From Chryseobacterium piscicola (GTDB taxonomy: Bacteria > Bacteroidota > Bacteroidia > Flavobacteriales > Weeksellaceae), in contig NZ_FTOJ01000004.1 of NCBI RefSeq assembly GCF_900156685.1, forward strand, positions 247,217-311,216: a DNA stretch of 64,000 nt. Direction: 5' to 3'. Made by a program: the position numbers and the translations under genes. Positions 16,591 through 24,159 of the stretch are shown in pieces; the stretch's first letter is position 1, and the number at the start of each line of letters is the position of its first letter. The notes beneath the pieces are model-generated. The model saw nothing but the letters and a program-made list of their open reading frames with translations, had not been told where the DNA came from and ran no database searches.

Positions 16591-17778
16591 TCACTCTTGT
16601 GAACGATCTTCCAGACTATGATCTTCGCTTTCCAGCCAAGAAGTTTTGTAAGAAGGATCTTCCACTTTCATTGCCTCCTCAGTAATTTTTAATGGTCTAA
16701 AAGGATCAACCATAACGGCATATTCTTCAGTGAATTTTTTGCCAATACTTCTTTCCATTGCTCCTGGATGAGGTCCGTGAACGATTCCGCCTGGATGAAG
16801 AGTAAAATCCATTAAATCGATATGGTTTCTGCTCATGAAATCGCCTTCCGTGTAGAATAAAACTTCATCAGAATCAATATTCGAATGATTGTAAGGTGCA
16901 GGAATTGCCATTGGATGGTAATCATACATTCTTGCGCAGAACGAGCAAACCACAAAATTGTGCGCCTCAAAAGTTTGGTGAACTGGAGGCGGTTGATGAA
17001 TTCTTCCCGTAATCGGCTCGAAGTTTTTGATATTAAATTTATACGGATAAAAATAGCCGTCCCAACCCACAACATCAAATGGATGCGTTGCGTAGATGAA
17101 ATCGGTAATCTGATTTTCTTTTTTTACTTTAATTAAGAATTCTCCTTTTTCGTCTTTTGGTTCAACAAAAGTAGGTGCAATAATATCTCTTTCGCAGAAC
17201 GGAGAATGTTCCAGTAATTGTCCAAATTCGTTTCTGTAACGTTTCGGAGTGTAAATTGGTGAGTGACTTTCGACTACGAAAAATACCGTGTCATCAGAAT
17301 TTAATTCAACCTGATAAATTGTACCTCTAGGAATAATCAGATAATCACCAAAAGAAAATTCAAGATTTCCTACAAAAGTTTTCAAAATTCCGCTTCCGTT
17401 GTGAACGTATAAAAGTTCATCACATTCAGCATTTTTGTAGAAATAGTCCATAGATTTTCTTGGTTTTGCCAATCCCATTTTCAGGTCATTGTTTACCAAA
17501 AGAAACTTTCTGCTGTCCATAAAATCGTCTTCAGGAGTAACGTTCATTCCTTTAAACATTCTTGGAGTAACATTTTTGTCTACGGCAATTTTCGGGGTTA
17601 CATCTTTCGGCTCTCCAATCGATTTGATTTGTGTAGGGCGATGAACGTGATACAGCAAAGAAGAAATCCCATGAAAACCTTCTGTTCCGAAAAGTTGCTC
17701 ATAGTAGAATCTATCTTCAGGCGATTTGAAAATTGTATGCCTTTTTTGAGGGATATTTCCCGATTGATGGTATCTCAT
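16591..17778 (-). CDS. hmgA: Homogentisate 1,2-dioxygenase
   Basis: HmgA opens the ring of homogentisate to give maleylacetoacetate. The 395-residue cupin protein has the iron ligands in the expected blocks: His and Glu in YNHSNIDSDEVLFY, and His in GGIVHGPHPGAMER. The first residues, MRYHQSGNIPQKRHTIFKSP, resemble the short N-terminus of Bacteroidetes homologues, which are about 50 residues shorter than the human enzyme. It is the first of the minus-strand run of tyrosine genes and ends in a terminator, so it is likely monocistronic. No maleylacetoacetate isomerase gene is visible here; it may be elsewhere, or isomerisation may be glutathione-independent. Confidence 0.96.
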   Translation of the reverse strand: MRYHQSGNIPQKRHTIFKSPEDRFYYEQLFGTEGFHGISSLLYHVHRPTQIKSIGEPKDVTPKIAVDKNVTPRMFKGMNVTPEDDFMDSRKFLLVNNDLKMGLAKPRKSMDYFYKNAECDELLYVHNGSGILKTFVGNLEFSFGDYLIIPRGTIYQVELNSDDTVFFVVESHSPIYTPKRYRNEFGQLLEHSPFCERDIIAPTFVEPKDEKGEFLIKVKKENQITDFIYATHPFDVVGWDGYFYPYKFNIKNFEPITGRIHQPPPVHQTFEAHNFVVCSFCARMYDYHPMAIPAPYNHSNIDSDEVLFYTEGDFMSRNHIDLMDFTLHPGGIVHGPHPGAMERSIGKKFTEEYAVMVDPFRPLKITEEAMKVEDPSYKTSWLESEDHSLEDRSQE

Positions 17779-17853
17779 TTTACTTTCTTATGTTGAATCT
17801 CAAATTTAATATTTTTTAATGAATTGAAATTAAAAACAATTTTTTATTTGAGT

Positions 17854-17884
17854 TTTGTTGTTCTAAAAATAAATATTAGTTTTG
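17854..17884 (+). promoter_or_regulatory. Bacteroidetes-type promoter of the TonB-dependent receptor
   Basis: TTTG (17854-17857), a 19-base spacer and TAGTTTTG (17877-17884) fit the consensus exactly. The receptor ATG is 17 bases downstream. Confidence 0.75.
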
Positions 17885-17901
17885 TCTAACAATTTTATTT
17901 C

Positions 17902-19974
17902 ATGAAACGAATATTTCTTTCTGCTGTTTTATTATCTTCGTTTTGTTTCGCTCAGCAAACGGACAGTTTAGATTTAAATAAAATCCAAAAAAACGATTCT
18001 GTTAAAATTTCTGAAAGAAAAGTAATCAAAACAAAAGATATTGACGATGTTGTGATAACCGGAACGATAAAGCCTGTAAGCAAATCTAAAAGTCCGGTGA
18101 ATGTGGAAATTTACAGTCAGAAATTCTTCCAGAAAAATCCTACACCAAGCGTTTTTGAATCGATTGCGATGGTGAATGGCGTACAGCCACAGTTGAACTG
18201 CTCGGTTTGTAATACGGGAGATATTCATATTAATGGTTTGGAAGGCCCATACACCATGATTTTGATTGACGGGATGCCGATAGTCAGTTCACTTTCCACT
18301 GTTTATGGTTTAAGTGGAATCCCAAACAGCATTATTGAAAGAATTGAGGTGGTGAAAGGCCCAGCTTCTTCACTGTATGGTTCTGAGGCGATGGGTGGAG
18401 TGATTAATATAATTACAAAAAATGCCCAAACTGCTCCGAAATTAAGTATGAATTTGATGACAACAACTTGGGCCGAAAACAATGTTGATTTTTCAACAAA
18501 ATTTAATCTTGGCAAAAATGCGGCTTCTTTATTGAGTTTAAATTATTTCAGTTTTAATGAAAAAATAGACCAGAATAAAGATAATTTCACGGATGCGGCG
18601 CTTCAAAATAGAATTTCTGTTTTTAATAAATGGAATTTTAAAAGAAAAGAAAACCGAATGGCGAGTTTTGCCTTGCGGTATTTATATGAAGACCGTTTTG
18701 GTGGAGAAATGCAGTGGAATAAATCATTTCGTGGAAGCAACGAAGTGTATGGTGAAAGCATTTATACGAATAGGGTAGAGGCTTTTGGGATGTATCAGTT
18801 ACCACTGAAGGAGCAAATCTTTACTCAGTTTTCCTATAATTACCACGATCAGAATTCATTTTACGGAAACACACCTTATCAAGCATTACAGAAAGTCGCT
18901 TTTGCGCAAACCTATTGGGATAAAAAGCTGGGAAGCCATGATATTATTTTGGGCTTAACTTTCAAAAAGACATTTTACGATGACAATACTCCGGGAACAT
19001 TGGGTTCGGATGAAGCCACCAACCAGCCGATGAAGTCACCTATTTTTGGAGCATTTATTCAAGATCAATGGGAAATTAATGAAAAAAATACGGTATTGCT
19101 GGGTTACCGTTTTGATTACGATAAAATTCATCACTCTGTGCATTCGCCGCGTTTTGCATGGAAATACTCTCCGAATCCTTATCATATTTTTAGGTTTAAT
19201 TTTGGAACGGGTTTTAGGGTGGTGAATTTATTTACCGAAGATCATGCAGCGTTGACGGGTTCGCGGGAAGTGGTGATTCAATCTAATTTAAAGCCTGAAA
19301 AATCCATCAACGGAAATTTAAATTATGTCTTGAAAATCCCAATGGGTGAACGTTTGCTTAATGTTGATACTTCTATATTTTACACCTATTTCAGCAATAA
19401 AATTGTTGGTGATTTTGATACTGATCCTCAGAAAATTACTTATGATAATTTGAATGGTTACGGTATTTCAAGAGGTGCCTCGATGAATGTTGATTTCAGT
19501 TTCAGTTTTCCGTTAAGTATAAATTTGGGTGTTACTTATTTAGATGTTTATCAGAAATTTGATGATAAAACAGAAAAATCCCGTCAGCTTCATGCTCCGA
19601 AATGGAGTGGTACCTATAGTTTAACCTATAAAATTAAGAATAATCTTGCCATAGATTTTACCGGACAGTTTTACGGGCCGATGCGATTGCCGGTTTTACC
19701 TAACGATTACCGACCAGAATATTCACCATTGTATTCTTTGGCGAATATTCAGGTTTCAAAAAGTTTTAAGTCCGGGTTTGAAGTATATTTTGGTGTGAAA
19801 AATTTGTTCAATTTTACTCCGAAAGATCCGTTAATGCGACCTTTTGATCCGTTTGATACTAATGTAAATGACCCAATCAGTAATCCTAATCATTATACAT
19901 TTGATACAACCTATGGCTATGCTCCGATGCAGAGAATAAGAGGTTTTTTAGGAGTAAAATATATTTTAAAGTAA
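17902..19974 (+). CDS. TonB-dependent outer membrane receptor with a CxxC motif in the plug
   Basis: The 690-residue receptor imports a substrate through the outer membrane using TonB energy. It has a signal peptide (cut near Ala17-Gln18), a TonB-box-like segment around DIDDVVITGTI (46-56), a plug domain to about 180 (ILIDGMPIVSSLSTVYGLSG, VVKGPASSLYGSEAMGGVINIITK) and a barrel ending FLGVKYILK with a terminal hydrophobic residue. No carboxypeptidase-like N-terminal domain is present, so it is not SusC-type. The plug has two Cys, Cys100 and Cys103, in LNCSVCNTGDIHINGLEGPY; such a pair could bind metal or form a redox disulphide. A secreted thioredoxin-like protein is encoded 215 bases downstream. 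Substrate unknown; a metal, heme or siderophore is plausible. Confidence 0.92.
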   Translation: MKRIFLSAVLLSSFCFAQQTDSLDLNKIQKNDSVKISERKVIKTKDIDDVVITGTIKPVSKSKSPVNVEIYSQKFFQKNPTPSVFESIAMVNGVQPQLNCSVCNTGDIHINGLEGPYTMILIDGMPIVSSLSTVYGLSGIPNSIIERIEVVKGPASSLYGSEAMGGVINIITKNAQTAPKLSMNLMTTTWAENNVDFSTKFNLGKNAASLLSLNYFSFNEKIDQNKDNFTDAALQNRISVFNKWNFKRKENRMASFALRYLYEDRFGGEMQWNKSFRGSNEVYGESIYTNRVEAFGMYQLPLKEQIFTQFSYNYHDQNSFYGNTPYQALQKVAFAQTYWDKKLGSHDIILGLTFKKTFYDDNTPGTLGSDEATNQPMKSPIFGAFIQDQWEINEKNTVLLGYRFDYDKIHHSVHSPRFAWKYSPNPYHIFRFNFGTGFRVVNLFTEDHAALTGSREVVIQSNLKPEKSINGNLNYVLKIPMGERLLNVDTSIFYTYFSNKIVGDFDTDPQKITYDNLNGYGISRGASMNVDFSFSFPLSINLGVTYLDVYQKFDDKTEKSRQLHAPKWSGTYSLTYKIKNNLAIDFTGQFYGPMRLPVLPNDYRPEYSPLYSLANIQVSKSFKSGFEVYFGVKNLFNFTPKDPLMRPFDPFDTNVNDPISNPNHYTFDTTYGYAPMQRIRGFLGVKYILK

Positions 19975-20189
19975 GATTGATTTGTCTGTGTTCAGTGCAA
20001 AGTTTTTAAAATATTAAAACTTCTATTTTAAGGATCAAAGATGAATCAACAAGTTGATTTGATTAAGCTATATTTTCAAGCTTAGCAAAGCAGATTTAGG
20101 TGCCTTTACCTTTTTAAATAATATGTTATTCTAAATAAATTTTTGCATCAAATAAATTCTAAAGTAATGAAAATTCAATATTTTTTAAA

Positions 20190-20654
20190 ATGAAAAACTT
20201 AAAGATATTTTTATTTTTAATGTTGGTGCCGTGTTTTTGTGTTTCTCAGATAAAAACAGGCACTTTTTCGGATTGGGAAATTCAGCAACAAGACAAAGCA
20301 AAACCTACGATTATTCATATCTATACCGATTGGTGTACTATCTGCAAAATTGAATCTTATAAAATTAATAAGGATAAAGAATTGGTTAAAATAATTAATG
20401 AAAATTTTAATTTTATCAACTTTGAAGCTGAGAAAACGAAAGAAAAAATTAATTTTCAAGGCAAAGAATTTAACTATGTTCCAAATGGAAATTCGGGCAT
20501 TCATGAGCTAGCATTGGCTTTGTCTAAAAATAAAAGTCAGCCCGTTTATCCGTTGTGGATTATTTTAGACGCTAATTATAAGTTGGTTTATTATCATGAG
20601 GGAGAGTTTAAACCTGAAAAAATAAAAGAGAAGTTATTAGAATTATTCCCGTGA
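20190..20654 (+). CDS. Secreted thioredoxin-fold protein with a CTIC active site
   Basis: The 154-residue protein starts with a signal peptide (MKNLKIFLFLMLVPCFCVSQ) and so acts in the periplasm. It keeps a thioredoxin-like core: the strand PTIIHIYTDW, then WCTICK with Cys49 and Cys52, and a late strand YPLWIILDANYKLVYYHEG that includes the position of the usual cis-Pro (QPVYPLW). This layout fits thiol-disulphide exchange proteins. It follows the TonB-dependent receptor on the same strand, whose plug holds a CxxC pair, so it may keep that pair reduced or deliver a metal; this link is inference. The 215-base gap leaves room for a separate promoter. Confidence 0.8.
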   Translation: MKNLKIFLFLMLVPCFCVSQIKTGTFSDWEIQQQDKAKPTIIHIYTDWCTICKIESYKINKDKELVKIINENFNFINFEAEKTKEKINFQGKEFNYVPNGNSGIHELALALSKNKSQPVYPLWIILDANYKLVYYHEGEFKPEKIKEKLLELFP

Positions 20655-20878
20655 AATCTCCCAAATTATTTTTTTTGTGATTTTAAGTATCTCATTTACT
20701 AAAAAGACGAACTTTTAATTTTATACAAGATTGATATTCTTATTTTTTGTGGTAAATATTTTTTTTTAGAAAATGCACCAGTTATTCTAAAATAAGGGCA
20801 AAAGTTGTGACAATAAAAATTCTGATATTTTTCTGTTCAATTTAAATTTTTAATCTTGATTTTATTCAGTATAGAAAA

Positions 20879-21784
20879 CTATTGAACTCGTCTCCTTTTA
20901 AACATTTCAGGTTTATAGTTGATTATAAAAACACCACCAATAATGAGTACTGCAGCAATTAAAAATTTTGCAGAAATACTTTCATTTAAAAGAAACCAAC
21001 TCAGAAAAATAGAGATAATGGTATTGAAATAGGCCAAAATAGAAACCTGAACCGGAGAGATTTTTGTCAAAGCATAATGAAATGCGAAAAATGCGGCTAC
21101 AGACCCAAATACAGACAAATATATCATTGCAGAAATACTTTTTATACTCCAGTTTCCGAAATTGTAATTTTCTGAAAACAAAAATGCAAAAACAAGCTGA
21201 ACAATTCCTGCAAAAAGGAATTGATAAAATAGATTAAGCGTAATATTGGCACTTTGAATATTAATTTTTTTTGTAAATATCGTTCCGGAAGCCCAGCCTA
21301 AAATAGCTATAAACAAAAAGATAACTCCCATTAAGTAATCTGGATTTGCCAAGTCATTCAAACCATCCCAAAAGATGAATAAAATACCCGAAAAACATAA
21401 TATAATCCCCAGCAAAGCACGGAAGCTAAATTTTTGTAAACCAATTGCTACACTTCCCAGAAAAACTACAATCGGCGAGCAAGCGCTCATTAAAGAAGCC
21501 AAACTGCTCGTTACAGTTTCTTCTGCAACAGTAGTCATTCCGTTGGCAATAATGAGCATTAATGTTGAAAAAAGGATTTGATATCCCAGGTTTTTCCAGC
21601 CAATCCATTTAAATTCTTTCCGGTAAAGAAGAATCAAAATCATGATAATTGCCGCTAAAAACTGTCGGATTCCTGCCACAAACCACGCCGGAATAGTTTC
21701 CACAGCTACGCGTATTGCTAAAAATGTTGTTCCCCAAACAATGGCGACGGTGAAAATTGCTAAAGTAAGTTTGAAATCTTTCAA
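20879..21784 (-). CDS. EamA/DMT-family transporter
   Basis: A 301-residue inner membrane protein with ten hydrophobic segments, arranged as two EamA repeats of five helices each (first repeat ending near residue 140, second beginning YLMGVIFLFIAILGWASGTIFTKK). The start is followed by AIFTVAIVWGTTFLAIRVAVETIPAWFVAGIRQ, the classic first-helix signature of the family with the W-G-x-x-F and R-x-x pattern. Family members export metabolites, amino acids or nucleotides; the substrate here cannot be told. The gene converges with the thioredoxin-like gene and is divergent from purE, with 147 bases between the two starts. Confidence 0.92.
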   Translation of the reverse strand: MKDFKLTLAIFTVAIVWGTTFLAIRVAVETIPAWFVAGIRQFLAAIIMILILLYRKEFKWIGWKNLGYQILFSTLMLIIANGMTTVAEETVTSSLASLMSACSPIVVFLGSVAIGLQKFSFRALLGIILCFSGILFIFWDGLNDLANPDYLMGVIFLFIAILGWASGTIFTKKINIQSANITLNLFYQFLFAGIVQLVFAFLFSENYNFGNWSIKSISAMIYLSVFGSVAAFFAFHYALTKISPVQVSILAYFNTIISIFLSWFLLNESISAKFLIAAVLIIGGVFIINYKPEMFKRRRVQ

Positions 21785-21899
21785 GATATCCTATTGTAGT
21801 GGCAAAGATAATCTTTTGTTTAAGAACGAAGCATTAGTTTTTATCGTCCATTTTAGCATTAATTTTAAATTTTAAATTAAATTTTGAATAGCGAATGTT

Positions 21900-21907
21900 T
21901 ATCTTTG
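21900..21907 (+). promoter_or_regulatory. Putative -7 element of purE
   Basis: TATCTTTG matches TAnnTTTG and lies 24 bases before the purE ATG. Its position downstream of an in-frame TTG at 21884 argues that the longer reading is not translated. Confidence 0.55.
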
Positions 21908-21931
21908 AACAATCTAATAAATAGAAGAAAA

Positions 21932-22435
21932 ATGGTAGGAATTATTATGGGAAGTCAAAGTGATTTGCCAATTATGGAACAAGCAGCAATTTTTTTAAAA
22001 TCTCTAGAGATTCCTTACGAATTGACGGTGGTTTCTGCTCACCGAACGCCAGAAAGAATGTTTGATTACGCAAAATCGGCTAAAGATAGAGGCCTGAAAG
22101 TAATAATTGCCGGCGCCGGAGGTGCAGCACATCTCCCTGGGATGGTGGCAAGTTGTACCACATTACCAGTGATTGGAGTTCCTATTTTATCAAGTAATTC
22201 TATTGATGGATGGGACTCTGTTTTGTCTATTCTTCAAATGCCGGGAGGTATTCCTGTAGCAACAGTTGCATTGAATGGTTCTTTAAATGCAGGGATTTTG
22301 GCGGCAAAAATTATTGGAAGTAGTAACAAAGCAGTTGCAGAAAATCTACAAAAGTATCAAGATACATTGAAAGATAAAGTTTTGGGTACTGTAGATGATA
22401 TCAAATCTAAACATCCCAATCATTTCGATATTTAG
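21932..22435 (+). CDS. purE: N5-carboxyaminoimidazole ribonucleotide mutase, PurE class I
   Basis: PurE shifts a carboxyl group to make CAIR in purine synthesis. The 167-residue protein has the family motifs: GIIMGSQSDLP at the start, VSAHRTPERM with the conserved His and Arg, IAGAGGAAHLPGMVAS, and PVIGVPI. Class I length (about 160-175) and the S-D and H residues fit. The ATG at 21932 is the start. A longer frame from the TTG at 21884 would place the -7 element inside the coding region and add 16 residues foreign to PurE. No purK is adjacent in the window. A terminator shared with the convergent BspA-like gene follows. Confidence 0.96.
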   Translation: MVGIIMGSQSDLPIMEQAAIFLKSLEIPYELTVVSAHRTPERMFDYAKSAKDRGLKVIIAGAGGAAHLPGMVASCTTLPVIGVPILSSNSIDGWDSVLSILQMPGGIPVATVALNGSLNAGILAAKIIGSSNKAVAENLQKYQDTLKDKVLGTVDDIKSKHPNHFDI

Positions 22436-22455
22436 TAAATTTAAAATAGAAAAAT

Positions 22456-22478
22456 AAGCCTCATTTTTTTTGAGGCTT
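22456..22478. terminator. Shared bidirectional terminator between purE and the BspA-like gene
   Basis: AAGCCTCA and TGAGGCTT form an eight-base stem with a seven-base T loop. Flanking A runs on the left and T runs on the right let it act in both directions. It touches the stop codon of the minus-strand gene. Confidence 0.8.
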
Positions 22479-24148
22479 TACTTTTTTATGAATTTAAAAC
22501 TTTCAATAGCATTTTTTGTTTTTAATTGTAGAATATAATTTCCTTTCTTTAACGTTCTGATATCGATTTCGTAGTTTTTAAAAATATTTTGCATAAGTAT
22601 TCTTCCTGAATAATCAAATATTTTAAAAGATTCGAGGGCTTTGAAGTTTTTTAGGTAAATAAAGTCTGTAGCCGGATTGGGATAAATTTGAGGTGGTGAT
22701 AGAATTGAAGCTTCGTCTATTGAAAGAGCAGAAACACAAGTAGGATTGTAGGAATCTCCAGATATAGACCATCCTTTGTTTGATATGAGGAAGTTTCTAG
22801 CTGCCACTGCTGCGGGATGACTGTAGATCATAGGAGATGCATTGCTGATGCTGATATTATTTGGAGTAAGAGGATTCAGCCTCCATCCATAGAGTGTACT
22901 GTCGTAATTCTGGCAGTTGAGTCCAGAATTATTAAATATACTGCTTGCGTACAAAAGAGAAGAAAGATTCCAGCTTCCAAGGTTCTGATTGAAGCTCGTA
23001 GCATCATTAAACATGTTAACCATGGTCGTCACATGAGAGGTATTCCAATTTCCAATATTTTGGTTAAAAGCAGTTGCATTTTGAAACATACTACTCATAA
23101 TGGTAACATTGCTTGTATTCCAGCTGGAGATATTTTGATTAAATGCAGGAGTGTATTGAAACATTCCGCTCATGTTTACAGCACTGGAAGTATTCCATTC
23201 TGAAATATTTGAATTAAAAGCAAGAGCTCTGTTAAACATATTCTGAAAAAGAACAACATTAGAGACATTCCAGTTATTTAATGGTTGATTGAATGCCCAT
23301 GCATTAGAAAACATAAATTCGCAATCTGTATTGCTGGATACATTCCAGTTATCAAGGGGCTGATTAAAGCTTTGAGCATTATTAAACATAGCGGTCATAT
23401 CTATCACGTTGGAAGTATCCCAATTGGAAAGTGGCTGATTAAAAGCCTTTGCCAAATGGAAAGTGTTTTCCATGTATATAACATTAGAAGTGTTCCAATT
23501 ATTCAAAGGTTGATTAAAAATGGAGCAAGAAGAGAATGTAGAAACCAAAGAGCTGACGGAAGAAATATTCCAATTATTGATTGAGTTATTCCCTATAAGA
23601 CTAGTGCATCCTAGAAATGTACCGTTTAAATTATTTACAGAAGACAAATCAGGAATATCTGTCGCTGTTATATTAAGATTGTTGCAGCCTGCGAAGGCAT
23701 TTTCCATTGCAGACCAATGTATGTTTCCCCACTGAGAAATGTCTATCATTTTCGCTGTATCACCCATGGTGCTGTTGGATGTTCCCAATGTAGCATCTCT
23801 GAACATAATTTGATGGAAATTACCATTGCCATTGCTTACTTTTACAGTATAAGTTGCTGCATTGGCATTTGGGTTCTGTGCCGTTCCGAAATCAAGTAAA
23901 ACCTGTGTGGAAGAAGTTACGTTGGTTAATGTAACATTATGAGTAGGGTATCCGTTTTCTTCCCAATAGATAGTAAAATTATTTCCTCGAAAAGGAGCCC
24001 ATATCTGGGTGGTGGATGATGCATAAGGTGGGTTGTGGGTAAAAGTATTTTGTGTATTACTGGGTTTCCAAATCGTTATAAACTCATTTTGTGCTTTCGG
24101 GAAAAAGCATGAAAGAAAGACGAATATAATAAAAAATGACTTTTTCAT
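22478..24148 (-). CDS. BspA-like DUF285-repeat surface protein with T9SS sorting tail
   Basis: The 556-residue protein has a signal peptide (residues 1-19, SCFFPKA), then a beta-rich lead domain (FITIWKPSNTQNTFTHNP, present near-identically in the next gene). From about residue 130 to 430 it carries some 10-12 copies of a repeat of about 24 residues with the core FNQxLxxWNxSxVxxMxxMF. That is the BspA-like DUF285 repeat family, known from surface proteins and lipoproteins. The last 80 residues (IYPNPATDFIYLKN ... GNYILQLKTKNAIESFKFIKK) are a type A T9SS C-terminal sorting domain, so the protein should be secreted by the type IX system and anchored. Ligand unknown. A paralogue lies directly upstream, so this looks like a tandem duplication. 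Confidence 0.9.
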   Translation of the reverse strand: MKKSFFIIFVFLSCFFPKAQNEFITIWKPSNTQNTFTHNPPYASSTTQIWAPFRGNNFTIYWEENGYPTHNVTLTNVTSSTQVLLDFGTAQNPNANAATYTVKVSNGNGNFHQIMFRDATLGTSNSTMGDTAKMIDISQWGNIHWSAMENAFAGCNNLNITATDIPDLSSVNNLNGTFLGCTSLIGNNSINNWNISSVSSLVSTFSSCSIFNQPLNNWNTSNVIYMENTFHLAKAFNQPLSNWDTSNVIDMTAMFNNAQSFNQPLDNWNVSSNTDCEFMFSNAWAFNQPLNNWNVSNVVLFQNMFNRALAFNSNISEWNTSSAVNMSGMFQYTPAFNQNISSWNTSNVTIMSSMFQNATAFNQNIGNWNTSHVTTMVNMFNDATSFNQNLGSWNLSSLLYASSIFNNSGLNCQNYDSTLYGWRLNPLTPNNISISNASPMIYSHPAAVAARNFLISNKGWSISGDSYNPTCVSALSIDEASILSPPQIYPNPATDFIYLKNFKALESFKIFDYSGRILMQNIFKNYEIDIRTLKKGNYILQLKTKNAIESFKFIKK

Positions 24149-24159
24149 ATTATTTGGTG

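Noticed and set aside
21884..21931. Longer purE from a TTG start
   Set aside because: It would put a -7 element (TATCTTTG) inside the coding region and adds residues foreign to PurE, which begins MVGIIMGSQSD.
22817..23899. Chain of plus-strand frames opposite the BspA-like gene
   Set aside because: They mirror the repeats of the minus-strand gene and show no domain; the repeats alone keep the opposite frames open.
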